NCBI RefSeq assembly: GCF_002086285.1 | Contig: NZ_MVHU01000037.1 | Span: 1-43,576, forward strand | From: Mycolicibacter kumamotonensis | Lineage (GTDB): Bacteria > Actinomycetota > Actinomycetes > Mycobacteriales > Mycobacteriaceae | Direction: 5' to 3' | Length of the DNA: 43,576 nt | Part shown: positions 29,887 to 38,864 of the stretch, one piece after another | Layout: every line of letters begins with the position of its first letter | How positions within the stretch are numbered: the stretch's first letter is position 1 | Notes under the pieces: generated by a model | Seen by the model: the letters and a program-made list of their open reading frames with translations, nothing else | What the model was told of the DNA's origin: nothing | The model's database searches: none | Made by a program: the position numbers and the translations under genes

Positions 29887-32799
29887 GTGTTCGCCTGGTG
29901 GGGTCGAACTGTATACCGCTACCGGTTCATCGTAATCGGCGTGATGGTGGCGCTCTGCTTGGGCGGTGGGGTCTACGGCATGAGCCTGGGCGACCACGTC
30001 ACCCAGAGCGGTTTCTACGACGACGGCAGCCAGTCGGTGCAGGCGTCGGTCCTCGGCGACGAGGTCTACGGCCGGGACCGCACCAGCCATGTGGTGGCGG
30101 TCTTCACCGCCCCCAAGGGCGAGACCGTCGATGACAAGCGGTGGTTCGACGGAATCAAAGAGGGTCTGAACAAGGTCAAAGCGGACCACCCCGACGAGAT
30201 CCTGAGCTGGGTCGGCTACTTCACCAATCCCGAAGCGCTGGCCAACATGGCCGACCCGGACAAGAAGCATGCGTTCGCCTCGATCCAGCTCAAGGGCGAC
30301 GACGACGACACCATTCTCAAGAACTACCAGGCCGCCGAACCGGATCTGCAGAAACTCGACGGCGGCAAGGTCGAACTGGGCGGCCTACAACCGATCGCCA
30401 ACGCGCTGACCGGCACCATCGCCAGCGACCAGCAGCGGATGGAGGTACTGGCGCTGCCGCTGGTGGCGATCGTGCTGTTCTTCGTGTTCGGCGGGGTGAT
30501 CGCCGCCAGTCTGCCGGTCATCGTCGGTGGTCTGAGCATCGCCGGGGCGACGGGGATCCTGCAGCTCACCACCCACTTCGGACCGGTGCATTTCTTCGCC
30601 CAACCGGTGGTCTCGCTGATCGGCCTCGGTATCGCGATCGACTACGGGCTGTTCGTGGTGAGCCGGTTCCGGGAGGAGATCGCCGAGGGCTACGACACCG
30701 AGGCGGCGGTCCGGCGTTCGGTGATGACGGCCGGACGCACGGTGGTGTTCTCGGCGGTACTGATCATCGTCTCGTGCGCCAGTCTGCTGGCCCTGCCCCA
30801 GGGTTTCGTGCACTCGCTGACCTACGCGTTCTTCGCCTCGGTGGGTCTGGCCGCGCTGCTGTCCATCACCCTGCTGCCGGCCATTCTCGGCGTGCTGGGC
30901 AACAACGTGGACGCGCTCGGGGTGCGCACCCTGTACCGCATCCCGTTCCTGCGGGACTGGGAGTTGTCCAACCGGGTCATCGGCTGGTTCGCCGAGAAGA
31001 CGCAGAAGACCAAGACCCGCGAAGAGGTCGAGGCCGGCTTCTGGGGCAAGCTGGTCAACTTCGTGATGAAGCGGCCGCTGGCGTTCGCGATCCCGATCGT
31101 GATCGCGATGATCCTGTTGATCATCCCGCTGGGGAAGCTGTCATTCGGCGGGATGAGCGAGAAGTATCTGCCGCCGGACAACACCGCCCGGGTGGCCCAG
31201 GAGCACTTCGACCAGATCTTCCCCGGCTTCCGTACCGAGAAGCTGACGCTGGTGATCAAGAGCACCGCCGACAAGCCGGTCACCGATCAGCAGGTCGCCG
31301 ACATTCGCAACCGGGCGATGTCGGTCAGCGGGTTCGTAGTCCCCGACGACGATCCGGCCGAGATGTGGAAGGAGCGTCCCTACCTGCCTGGGGCGTCCAA
31401 GGATCCCTCGGTGCGAGTGATCGAGAACGGCCTGATCGAACGCAACGACGCCGCGCAGAAAATCAAGGCGCTGCGCTCCATCAGCACGCCCAAAGGCTTG
31501 GACGTGTTGGTCGGCGGCACCCCGGCGCTCGAGCAGGACAGCATCCACGCGATGGTCGACAAGGGTCCACTGATGCTGGTGATTCTGCTGACCACCACCA
31601 CCTTGCTGATGTTCTTGGCGTTCGGGTCACTGGTGCTGCCGTTGAAGGCGGCGGTGATGAGCGCACTGACCATCGGCTCGACGATGGGCATCTTGACCTG
31701 GATGTTCGTCGACGGGCACGGCGCCGGGCTGTTGAACTTCACGCCCACCCCGCTGATGGTGGTGGTGATCGCGCTGGTGGTCGCCGTGGGCTGGGGTCTG
31801 GCCACCGACTACGAGGTGTTCCTGGTCTCCCGGATGGTGGAGGCACGCGAATCCGGGATGTCGACCACCGAGGCGATCCGGATCGGCACGGCCACCACCG
31901 GCCGGCTTATCACCGCGGCCGCCTTGATCCTGGCGGTGGTCGCGGCATCGTTCGTGTTCTCCGACCTGGTGATGATGAAGTACCTGGCGTTCGGCCTGAT
32001 GGCTGCCCTGCTGCTGGATGCCACCGTGGTCCGGATGTTCCTGGTGCCGTCGGTGATGAAACTGCTCGGCGACGACTGCTGGTGGGCTCCGCGCTGGATG
32101 AAGCGATTGCAGAACCGGATCGGGCTGGGCGAGATCCGGCTGCCCGACGAACGGCGGAAGGTGACCCGCCGCTTCGCGGCCGCGACGGCCACGCCGGCAC
32201 CGGTCGGCGCCGCCGCCCCGCGCCCCGCGCTCGACCCCACGCACCCCGCCCCGGGCGGATCCGTCCAGGCCCGCCCGCGGCCGGTCGAACAGTTGCCGAC
32301 CCGTCCGGTGACCGGCAACCCGTCGGGCGCCCGGACCAACCGGATCAACACCGGGCCCGACGAGCCGCCCACCACCCGGTTCTCGGCGGCCGAGGCGGTG
32401 ACCGAGCGGGTGGAGGCACCCGGCAACGAGGCGGCCGTCCCGGAACGCGAGATCGAGTCCTGGCTCGGCGAACTGCGCAGTGGGCGTGACGCATCGTCGT
32501 CGCGCCCGCGGGGCTGGCGCGACGCCCCGGACGCCCCCGCGTCACCGCCGGCCGACGAGCGGACGCGATCGCTGCCCAAGCCCGCGACAAACGCCGAGGG
32601 CGTCGAGAACGCCCCCACCACGGCCATCCCGGTTCCGGGTTCCCAAGGAAACGCCACCGACCCGGACAACCCGCCGACCGAGAAGCTCACCGCTCCCGGC
32701 GACGACAAAGGCGGCAAGATCGACGACAACCCCCAGCGCCGCGGCGCCACCGGCGGAGTCAGCGCGGCGGAGTTGCTGCGTCGGGAGGGCCGGTACTGA
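29887..32799 (+). CDS. mmpL3: Trehalose monomycolate exporter MmpL3
   Basis: A 970-residue RND-family transporter of the inner membrane that exports trehalose monomycolate using the proton gradient; essential in mycobacteria (established). The N-terminus FAWWGRTVYRYRFIVIGVM is the family opening. The two Asp-Tyr proton-relay pairs are seen: Asp252-Tyr253 (GIAIDYGLF) and Asp641-Tyr642 (GLATDYEVF). Porter domains follow TM1 and TM7. After the last membrane helices, from about residue 745, comes a long Pro/Ala/Arg-rich cytoplasmic tail with the conserved EREIESWLGELR and a terminal ELLRREGRY. It is slightly longer than the M. tuberculosis protein. The GTG start has GAGGAG (29874-29879) 7 nt upstream. 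The 3' end overlaps the convergent AI-2E gene by 41 bp. Confidence 0.97.
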   Translation: MFAWWGRTVYRYRFIVIGVMVALCLGGGVYGMSLGDHVTQSGFYDDGSQSVQASVLGDEVYGRDRTSHVVAVFTAPKGETVDDKRWFDGIKEGLNKVKADHPDEILSWVGYFTNPEALANMADPDKKHAFASIQLKGDDDDTILKNYQAAEPDLQKLDGGKVELGGLQPIANALTGTIASDQQRMEVLALPLVAIVLFFVFGGVIAASLPVIVGGLSIAGATGILQLTTHFGPVHFFAQPVVSLIGLGIAIDYGLFVVSRFREEIAEGYDTEAAVRRSVMTAGRTVVFSAVLIIVSCASLLALPQGFVHSLTYAFFASVGLAALLSITLLPAILGVLGNNVDALGVRTLYRIPFLRDWELSNRVIGWFAEKTQKTKTREEVEAGFWGKLVNFVMKRPLAFAIPIVIAMILLIIPLGKLSFGGMSEKYLPPDNTARVAQEHFDQIFPGFRTEKLTLVIKSTADKPVTDQQVADIRNRAMSVSGFVVPDDDPAEMWKERPYLPGASKDPSVRVIENGLIERNDAAQKIKALRSISTPKGLDVLVGGTPALEQDSIHAMVDKGPLMLVILLTTTTLLMFLAFGSLVLPLKAAVMSALTIGSTMGILTWMFVDGHGAGLLNFTPTPLMVVVIALVVAVGWGLATDYEVFLVSRMVEARESGMSTTEAIRIGTATTGRLITAAALILAVVAASFVFSDLVMMKYLAFGLMAALLLDATVVRMFLVPSVMKLLGDDCWWAPRWMKRLQNRIGLGEIRLPDERRKVTRRFAAATATPAPVGAAAPRPALDPTHPAPGGSVQARPRPVEQLPTRPVTGNPSGARTNRINTGPDEPPTTRFSAAEAVTERVEAPGNEAAVPEREIESWLGELRSGRDASSSRPRGWRDAPDAPASPPADERTRSLPKPATNAEGVENAPTTAIPVPGSQGNATDPDNPPTEKLTAPGDDKGGKIDDNPQRRGATGGVSAAELLRREGRY

Positions 32800-33907
32800 C
32801 CTCGTCGACCTTGTCAGGTTCGGCTTCAATCAGGCCGGAGTCCGACAAGCCGGGATCGGCCGAATCGACCAGGACCCGCACCGCCCGGTCGATGAAGGCG
32901 ATCGTCGGGACCGCCAGCAGCGCGCCCACGATTCCCGCCAGGATTCCTCCGGTGGAGATGCCCAGCACCACCGCCAGTGGGTGGATCGACACCGCGCGAC
33001 CCATCACCAAGGGCTGCAGCACATGGGCTTCGAGTTGGTTGACCGCGACGATCAAACCCAGGGTCACCAGCGCATAGATCCAGCCCTTGGCGATCAGCGC
33101 GACCAGCACCGCCAACAACCCGGTGAGCACCGCACCGACCAGGGGGACGAAGGCTCCCAGAAACACCAGGGAGGCCAGCGGCAGCGCCAGCGGCACCTCC
33201 ATGATCGCCAGCCCGACACCGATTCCGACGGCGTCGACCAGCGCCACCAGGAACGTGGCCCGGATGTAGCCGATCAGCGACTCGAACCCCGCGATCCCGG
33301 CTGCGTGCACCCGCTGGCGCACCTCGCTCGGGAAGAACTTGACGACGAACTGCCAGATGCCGCGTCCGCCGTACAGGAAGAAGATCAGCGTGAACAGTAC
33401 GACGAAGGCGCCGGTGAAGATCTTGGTGATGGTTTCGGCCGTCGACAGCGCTCCGCTGGTCAGCTTGGCCTGATTGTTGCGCAACCCGTTGATCACGGTG
33501 TCGCCGGCGCTGTCGATCTGCTCGGCGCTCAGGTGCAGGGGCCCTTCGGTCAGCCACCGCTGGGTCGAGTTGACCACTTGGGTGACCTGCTCGACCAGCC
33601 CGGGCACCCCGTCGATGAACTGGTCGACCACGAAGCTCAGCAACCCGGCGAGCGCCGCCAGCCCGCCCAGCAGCAGCAGGAACACCGCCAGGCCGCGCGG
33701 CACACCACGCCCGTCGAGCCAATCCACACCGGGCAGCAGCAACGCCGACATCATCATCGCCAGCGCCACCGGTACGACGATCACCTCGAGCCGCCGGGCG
33801 ATCAGCAGCACCACCAGCACCGCGGCGAACAACACCAGTAGGCGCCAGGCCCACGCCGCGGCTTTGCGCACCGTCGGATGTACGGATTCGTCTGCGCTGG
33901 CTGACAT
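32759..33907 (-). CDS. AI-2E family transporter-like membrane protein (Rv0205-like)
   Basis: A 382-residue integral membrane protein of the AI-2E/PerM family (DUF20). Seven to eight hydrophobic segments are visible: paired helices near residues 20-65, a helix near 70-95, an amphipathic region (about 100-150), then several helices from about 155 to 345. The conserved FFLYGGRGIW and the GISTGGILAGIVGALLAVP blocks near the C-terminus are family hallmarks. Members export small molecules or act as Na+/H+ antiporters; the cargo here is unknown. The ATG at 33907 is chosen because TACGCT ends 7 nt upstream (leaderless) and the N-terminus MSAS matches M. tuberculosis Rv0205. The last 14 codons overlap the mmpL3 tail on the other strand. 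Confidence 0.88.
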   Translation of the reverse strand: MSASADESVHPTVRKAAAWAWRLLVLFAAVLVVLLIARRLEVIVVPVALAMMMSALLLPGVDWLDGRGVPRGLAVFLLLLGGLAALAGLLSFVVDQFIDGVPGLVEQVTQVVNSTQRWLTEGPLHLSAEQIDSAGDTVINGLRNNQAKLTSGALSTAETITKIFTGAFVVLFTLIFFLYGGRGIWQFVVKFFPSEVRQRVHAAGIAGFESLIGYIRATFLVALVDAVGIGVGLAIMEVPLALPLASLVFLGAFVPLVGAVLTGLLAVLVALIAKGWIYALVTLGLIVAVNQLEAHVLQPLVMGRAVSIHPLAVVLGISTGGILAGIVGALLAVPTIAFIDRAVRVLVDSADPGLSDSGLIEAEPDKVDEVSTGPPDAATPPR

Positions 33908-33913
33908 TCCGGT

Positions 33914-33919
33914 AGCGTA
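33914..33919 (-). promoter_or_regulatory. Predicted -10 element (TACGCT, minus strand) of a leaderless promoter for the AI-2E gene
   Basis: TACGCT fits TANNNT and its last T is 7 nt from the ATG at 33907; ACCGGA lies between. It supports that start over an in-frame ATG at 33940. Confidence 0.45.
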
Positions 33920-33971
33920 ACGATGCCGCAGCGGGAACACATCGGGTAGCCGAATATCGATGCCACGCCGC

Positions 33972-33977
33972 TAACCT
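33972..33977 (+). promoter_or_regulatory. Predicted -10 element (TAACCT) of the Rv0204c-like gene
   Basis: TAACCT fits TANNNT and ends 9 nt before the GTG at 33986, predicting a leader of 0-2 nt. No ribosome site is present. It is divergent from the AI-2E promoter, about 53 bp away. Confidence 0.4.
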
Positions 33978-33985
33978 CTAGTTTC

Positions 33986-35197
33986 GTGTCCCACGACGTA
34001 ATCGGTGTCCCGGCCCGGGCCCCGCAACGTCTCGCCGGCGCCCGCAGATGGGTGCGCCCGGTGATCCTGGGTGTCCTCGCGGTGGTGCTGACCGTCGAGG
34101 TCGTCCTGGTGTGGGATCAGCTCGCCACCGCCTGGCGCAGCCTGTGGCGCGCCGATGGTCGCTGGCTGTTCGGCGCGGTCCTGGCGGCCGCGGCGTCCAT
34201 GCACAGCTTCGCGCAGATCCAGCGCACCCTGCTGCGCTCGGCCGGGGTGACCGTCACCCAGTGGCGATCCGAGGCCGCCTTCTACGCCGCCAACTCGCTG
34301 AGCACCACGCTGCCCGGCGGCCCGGTGCTCTCGACGACCTTCCTGTACCGGCAGCAACGGCGTTGGGGCGCTTCGCCGGTGGTGGCGTCGTGGCAGCTGG
34401 TGATGTCGGGGGTGCTGCAGGCGGCCGGGCTGGCGCTGTTGGGGCTCGGCGGGGCTTTGCTGCTCGGGGCGCGCGACAATCCCTTCTCCCTGCTGTTCAG
34501 CCTCGGCGGCCTCATCGCGCTGCTGCTGTTGGGCCAGGCGGTCGCGGCACGGCCGGAGTTGATCGACGGTATCGGCCGGCGGGTGCTGTGCCGGGTCAAC
34601 TCGGTGCGCGACAGGCCGGCCGAGACCGGCCTGGCGACCTGGCACCGGCTGCTGGAGCAACTGGAATCGGTCAGCCTGAGCCGTCGAGCGGCGTCGACGG
34701 CATTGGGCTGGTCGGTGTTCAACTGGGTCGCCGACGTCGCCTGCCTGGCCTGCGCGGCCTATGCCGCCGGCGGACGGGCGTCGGTGGCCGGGCTGACGGT
34801 GGCCTACGCCGCGGCCCGTGTCGCGGGGACGATTCCGCTGATGCCGGGCGGACTGCTGGTCGTGGAGGCGGTGCTGGTGCCAGGCCTGGTGTCGAGCGGG
34901 ATGACCCTGCCGGACGCCATCTCCGCGGTCCTGGTCTACCGGATGATCAGCTGGCTGCTCGTCAGCGCCGTCGGGTGGGTGGTGTTCTTCTTCGTCTTCC
35001 GCACCGATGACGCGGCCGACGGTGACGCCGTCGCCGCTAGCGGACCGCTACCGGCTGGGTCACGGCGCCGGCCGGCGGTCCACTCACCGGCAGGCCACCG
35101 CCGGGCAGGCCCCCCGGCAGGCCGCCGGGCACACCACCCGGCAGACCGCCCTGGGCCTGTGCGGCCTGCAGCAGCCCGAGCAGCTGCGGCAGGTTGA
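33986..35197 (+). CDS. LPG-synthase-TM/UPF0104-like integral membrane protein (Rv0204c-like)
   Basis: A 403-residue membrane protein with about eight hydrophobic segments between residues 22 and 348. FYAANSLSTTLPGGPVLSTTFLYRQQRRWG (about 93-122) and AYAAARVAGTIPLMPGGLLVVEAVLVPGL (about 273-301) are the two paired conserved blocks of the lysylphosphatidylglycerol synthase TM family, here without a catalytic domain. The substrate is unknown; a flippase-like role is often guessed for the family. The GTG start is supported by a -10-like TAACCT 9 nt upstream. From about residue 352 the chain turns into an Arg/Pro/Ala/His-rich tail that lies antisense to the GLPGG tail of the next gene: the coding overlap is 161 bp. 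The tail is probably an unstructured by-product of that overlap. Confidence 0.82.
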   Translation: MSHDVIGVPARAPQRLAGARRWVRPVILGVLAVVLTVEVVLVWDQLATAWRSLWRADGRWLFGAVLAAAASMHSFAQIQRTLLRSAGVTVTQWRSEAAFYAANSLSTTLPGGPVLSTTFLYRQQRRWGASPVVASWQLVMSGVLQAAGLALLGLGGALLLGARDNPFSLLFSLGGLIALLLLGQAVAARPELIDGIGRRVLCRVNSVRDRPAETGLATWHRLLEQLESVSLSRRAASTALGWSVFNWVADVACLACAAYAAGGRASVAGLTVAYAAARVAGTIPLMPGGLLVVEAVLVPGLVSSGMTLPDAISAVLVYRMISWLLVSAVGWVVFFFVFRTDDAADGDAVAASGPLPAGSRRRPAVHSPAGHRRAGPPAGRRAHHPADRPGPVRPAAARAAAAG

Positions 35198-35564
35198 CCG
35201 CCAGCTTGCACTGGTCGCTCACCTCTTTCACCGGCGCGGTGATCTTGGCCAGGTCATCCCCGACCTTGGGGTTGGCGTCGAAGTAGCCCTTGAGGTTCGC
35301 CAGGGTCTGCGGGCCGGGTTGCTGCTGCAGCGCCCCGGTCAGCACCTGGTTGGTATCGGGGTGCGAGTCGAGGTAGTCGCCGGCCGAGGTGACGGCCTTG
35401 CCCACCGTCCGGGCGATCTCGCTGGCCACGCAGGGGTCTTTGGACGCGGTCGCCGACGGCGTGGACGGGACCGCCAGCAAGGTGGCGGTCAGCGCGCCAC
35501 CCAGTGCGGTGGCGGCGATGACACCCGACAGGCTGCGCCGCACGGCGGCACGGGTGATGTTCAC
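35037..35564 (-). CDS. Secreted heme-binding protein, Rv0203-like
   Basis: A 175-residue exported protein. Residues 1-40 are a signal peptide with a basic start, a hydrophobic core and an ATA end before SKDPC. The mature part matches M. tuberculosis Rv0203, a heme-binding protein that hands heme to MmpL3/MmpL11 domains (established). Cys45 and Cys119 likely form its disulfide. The Tyr and His of the YLDSH motif are kept (Tyr64, His68), but the third reported ligand, His in LKxH of M. tuberculosis, is Tyr94 here (LKGYFDANP). A tail of GLPGG repeats (about 138-158) is added. AGGAG 6 nt before the GTG at 35564 fixes the start, though the frame is open upstream. It diverges from mmpL11. Confidence 0.87.
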   Translation of the reverse strand: MNITRAAVRRSLSGVIAATALGGALTATLLAVPSTPSATASKDPCVASEIARTVGKAVTSAGDYLDSHPDTNQVLTGALQQQPGPQTLANLKGYFDANPKVGDDLAKITAPVKEVSDQCKLAVNLPQLLGLLQAAQAQGGLPGGVPGGLPGGLPGGGLPVSGPPAGAVTQPVAVR

Positions 35565-35876
35565 GAATTCTCCTAACAACTGGCGAGATCCGGCCGGTCC
35601 CGCCACGTTGCGGAGGAGCTCGGGTGTTTCGGTAGGGAGGGGCATACTCCCGGCAGCACCGGCACGTTCCGAGAGGTCCGTGCGCCATCCTGTCAGCATC
35701 CCTCCGACGTCGCCACCCGGGCACACGTCGGCCTGATCACAGTGCGGTTCCCGGACGGCATCAGACCAGCTCAGAGGCGAGGAGAAACGGCCAGCGCAAC
35801 AGTTCGCTGCGGTAGGCTCACAGCACGCCACGCACCAGTGCGGGCGAGAGCGGGGAGAACCGAAATCCAGCAGTTC
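35565..35876. other. Divergent intergenic region between the Rv0203-like gene and mmpL11
   Basis: This 312-bp stretch holds the AGGAG ribosome site of the Rv0203-like gene at its left edge. A TAGGCT hexamer at 35813-35818 could be the mmpL11 -10, with a leader of about 50 nt. I found no IdeR-type iron box, no KstR-type box and no convincing hairpin. Frames from both genes stay open across parts of it, but they lack coding character. Confidence 0.5.
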
Positions 35877-38864
35877 ATGATGCGCTTCAGCAGCAACCTG
35901 CGCAGATTCCGCTGGGTGGTCTTCACAGGTTGGCTACTGGCTGTCATCCCCGCGCTCTACCTGGCCGCCACCCAGTCCGGTCATCTCACCGGCGGGGGCT
36001 TCGAGGTCGAGGGATCACAGTCGCTGCACGTGCAGTATCAACTCGAGGACCACTTCCCCGACCAAGGCGCATCCCCGCTGGCACTGGTGGCCGCCCCGCG
36101 CGCCGACGCCACCTTCCAGGACATGCAGCACGCCGTGACGTTGCTGAAGCACGTCGCCGGGGAGACGGCGAGCGTGACGGTGATCCCCGACCACACCCAG
36201 CCGCCGCCGCGTCCCGACCGGCCCTATGTGGTGTCGCTGCGGGTGGACTTCAACAACACCGGCGCGGTCGACGTCGCCAAGAAGCTGCGGGCCAAGCTGG
36301 GGGTCGACGGCGAGCTGCCCGGCCGGATCGAGAACGGTTCGGTGAACCTGTATGTGATCGGGCAGGGTGCGCTGGGAGCGGCGGCATCGGCGAAGACCAA
36401 GCAGGACATCGCGGCGGCCGAGCAGTGGAACATGCCGATCGTGCTGATCGTGTTGCTGGCGGTGTTCGGCTCCCTGGCCGCCGCCGCCATCCCGCTGGCA
36501 CTCGGTATCGGCACGGTGATCGTCACCATGGGGCTGGTCTACCTGCTGTCGATGTTCACCGCCATGTCGGTGTTCGTCACCTCGACGGTGTCGATGTTCG
36601 GGATCGCGCTGGCGATCGACTACTCGCTGTTCATCTTGATGCGCTACCGCGAAGAACTGCGGGCCGGCCGCCAACCGCAGGAGGCCGTCGACGCGGCGAT
36701 GGCGACGTCCGGGCTGGCGGTGGTGCTGTCCGGCCTGACCGTGGTGGCCTCCTTGACCGGCATCTATCTGATCAACACCCCGGTGCTGGTGTCCATGGCC
36801 ACCGGGGCGATCCTGGCGGTCTCGGTCGCGGTGCTGGCGGCGGTCAGCCTCACCCCGGTGGTGCTGGCGGTGTTCGGCCGCCCGGTCGCCAAACGTTCGG
36901 CGCTGCTGCACTGGGCCCGCAGCCCGCAGACCGCGCAGTCACGGTTCTGGACCCGCTGGACGGCGTCGGTGATGCGCCGCCCGTGGGTGTCGGCGCTGCT
37001 GGCCGCGGGGTTCCTGCTGACGCTTGCGGCGCCGGCACTCTCGCTGGAGCAGGGCAACAGCATGCTGCATCAGTTCGACTCATCCCATGAGATCCGGGGC
37101 GGGGTGGCCGCGGCGGCACAAGCGCTCGGTCCCGGTGCGCTGGGGCCGATCCGGGTGCTGGTCACCATCCCCGGCGCCCACGCCTCGGCACCCGAACACG
37201 CCCAGGCGTTCGCGGCGGTCCGGCAGGCGATGACCGAGGCGCCCAACATCGCCTCGGTATCCCCGCCGGTCTTCGGCAACGACGACAGCAGCGGCCTGCT
37301 GTCGGCGGTGTTGTCGGTCGATCCTGAGGACATGGCCGCGCGCGAGACGATCGACTGGATGCGCGAACACCTGCCCGCGGCGGCCGGTTCACCGTCGGTG
37401 CGCGTCGACGTCGGCGGGCCGACGGCGTTGATCAAGGACTTCGACGACCGGGTCGCGGCGGCCGAGCCGCTGGTGCTGGTGTTCGTGGCGCTGATCGCGT
37501 TCTTGATGCTGTTGATCTCGATCCAGTCGGTGTTCCTGGCGTTCAAGGGCGTCGTGATGACGGTGCTGTCGGTAGCGGCCGCCTACGGAAGCCTGGTCGT
37601 GGTGTTCCAGTGGGGGTGGCTCGAGCGACTCGGGTTCGCGGCCACCGGTTCCATCGACAGCTTCATTCCCCCGATCGTGCTGGCGATGACGTTCGGCCTG
37701 TCGATGGACTACGAGATCTTCTTGCTGACCCGGATCCGGGAACGTTTTCTGCAGTCCGGCAACACCCATGACGCGGTCGCGCACGGCGTCAGCACCAGTG
37801 CGCGCACCATCACCAGCGCCGCGCTGATCATGATCGCGGTGTTCATCGGGTTCGCGTTCGCCGGCATGCCGCTGGTCGCCGAACTCGGGGTGGCCTGCGC
37901 GGTGGCGATCGCGGTGGATGCCACGGTGGTGCGCTTGGTGCTGGTGCCGGCGCTGATGGCGATGTTCCACGAGTGGAACTGGTGGCTGCCGCGTTGGCTG
38001 GCCCGGATACTGCCCTCGGTGGACTTCGAGAAGCCGCTTCCTACGGTGGATTTGGGCGATGTCGTGGTGATCCCCGACGACATCTCCGAGCTGATCACCC
38101 CCAGCGCCGACCTCCGGGTGGTGGTGAAGTCGGCGGCCCGGCTCAAGAACCTGGTTCCGGACGCCGTGTGCGTCGGCGACCCGCTGGCGTTGCGCGGCTG
38201 CGGCCACGCCGAGATGGCCACCAGCAAGATCGAAGCGGTGCCGGTGGGCGTGGCGGCGGTGTCCGGCGGCGGCAACGTGATGGGCCACGCGCTGGCGCGG
38301 CTGGCCGGCGGATGGCAGTCCCGTGCCGGCACCGGCCGGGCGATGCCCAAGGCGGTGCGGCCGGTGCACCCGGTCACGGTGTGGCGGCATCGGCTCGCGA
38401 TTGCGCTCGACGCGCTGGAAACCGAGGCGTGGGTGGCGAACGAGATCGGGCTCGAGGGTCCGACATTGACGCGGCGTCGCCCGATGGAGACCGCTGCCGT
38501 CCAACTGCCCACCGGCGACCGGCTGCAGATTCCCACCTGCGCCGAGACACTGCGGCTCAAGGGCTACCTGCTGATGTCGCGCAACAGCCGACGGGACTAC
38601 ACCGAGCTCGCCGAACTCGCCGAGGTACTCGACCCGGAAACCGTTGCTGAGGCACTCGGCGGGATCGATAGGTACTACTCTGGTCAACCAGCCGAACGAC
38701 AATGGATGGCCACGCAGCTGGTCTGTCGGCTCGCCGACCCGGAACCCGCCGAACGCGCGGACGACGGCTCCGGTGACGGTGCGCCCCGACCCGGCACGGA
38801 CTGGGAACAGGTCCGGGGACGCTGCCTGGCAGTTGCGGTGGCGATGTTGGAGGAGGCGAGGTGA
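35877..38864 (+). CDS. mmpL11: RND-family lipid transporter MmpL11
   Basis: A 995-residue MmpL transporter of the inner membrane. In mycobacteria MmpL11 exports monomeromycolyl diacylglycerol and mycolate wax ester and is linked to heme uptake (established). Asp248-Tyr249 (GIALAIDYSLF) and Asp611-Tyr612 (GLSMDYEIF) are the proton-relay pairs. Two sets of membrane helices (about 190-350 and 540-720) enclose porter domains. A soluble C-terminal domain of about 250 residues follows, with VDLGDVVVIPDDI and PTGDRLQIPT, as in M. tuberculosis MmpL11 (966 residues). The start MMRFSSNLRRFRW agrees with that protein; upstream in-frame codons lack support, and no ideal ribosome site is seen. The TGA overlaps the GTG of the next gene by 4 bp. 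Confidence 0.95.
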   Translation: MMRFSSNLRRFRWVVFTGWLLAVIPALYLAATQSGHLTGGGFEVEGSQSLHVQYQLEDHFPDQGASPLALVAAPRADATFQDMQHAVTLLKHVAGETASVTVIPDHTQPPPRPDRPYVVSLRVDFNNTGAVDVAKKLRAKLGVDGELPGRIENGSVNLYVIGQGALGAAASAKTKQDIAAAEQWNMPIVLIVLLAVFGSLAAAAIPLALGIGTVIVTMGLVYLLSMFTAMSVFVTSTVSMFGIALAIDYSLFILMRYREELRAGRQPQEAVDAAMATSGLAVVLSGLTVVASLTGIYLINTPVLVSMATGAILAVSVAVLAAVSLTPVVLAVFGRPVAKRSALLHWARSPQTAQSRFWTRWTASVMRRPWVSALLAAGFLLTLAAPALSLEQGNSMLHQFDSSHEIRGGVAAAAQALGPGALGPIRVLVTIPGAHASAPEHAQAFAAVRQAMTEAPNIASVSPPVFGNDDSSGLLSAVLSVDPEDMAARETIDWMREHLPAAAGSPSVRVDVGGPTALIKDFDDRVAAAEPLVLVFVALIAFLMLLISIQSVFLAFKGVVMTVLSVAAAYGSLVVVFQWGWLERLGFAATGSIDSFIPPIVLAMTFGLSMDYEIFLLTRIRERFLQSGNTHDAVAHGVSTSARTITSAALIMIAVFIGFAFAGMPLVAELGVACAVAIAVDATVVRLVLVPALMAMFHEWNWWLPRWLARILPSVDFEKPLPTVDLGDVVVIPDDISELITPSADLRVVVKSAARLKNLVPDAVCVGDPLALRGCGHAEMATSKIEAVPVGVAAVSGGGNVMGHALARLAGGWQSRAGTGRAMPKAVRPVHPVTVWRHRLAIALDALETEAWVANEIGLEGPTLTRRRPMETAAVQLPTGDRLQIPTCAETLRLKGYLLMSRNSRRDYTELAELAEVLDPETVAEALGGIDRYYSGQPAERQWMATQLVCRLADPEPAERADDGSGDGAPRPGTDWEQVRGRCLAVAVAMLEEAR

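Noticed and set aside
35565..35876. Possible iron-responsive (IdeR) box between the heme-binding protein gene and mmpL11.
   Set aside because: I looked for a TTAGG..CTAA-type palindrome and found none; only isolated TAGG words occur.
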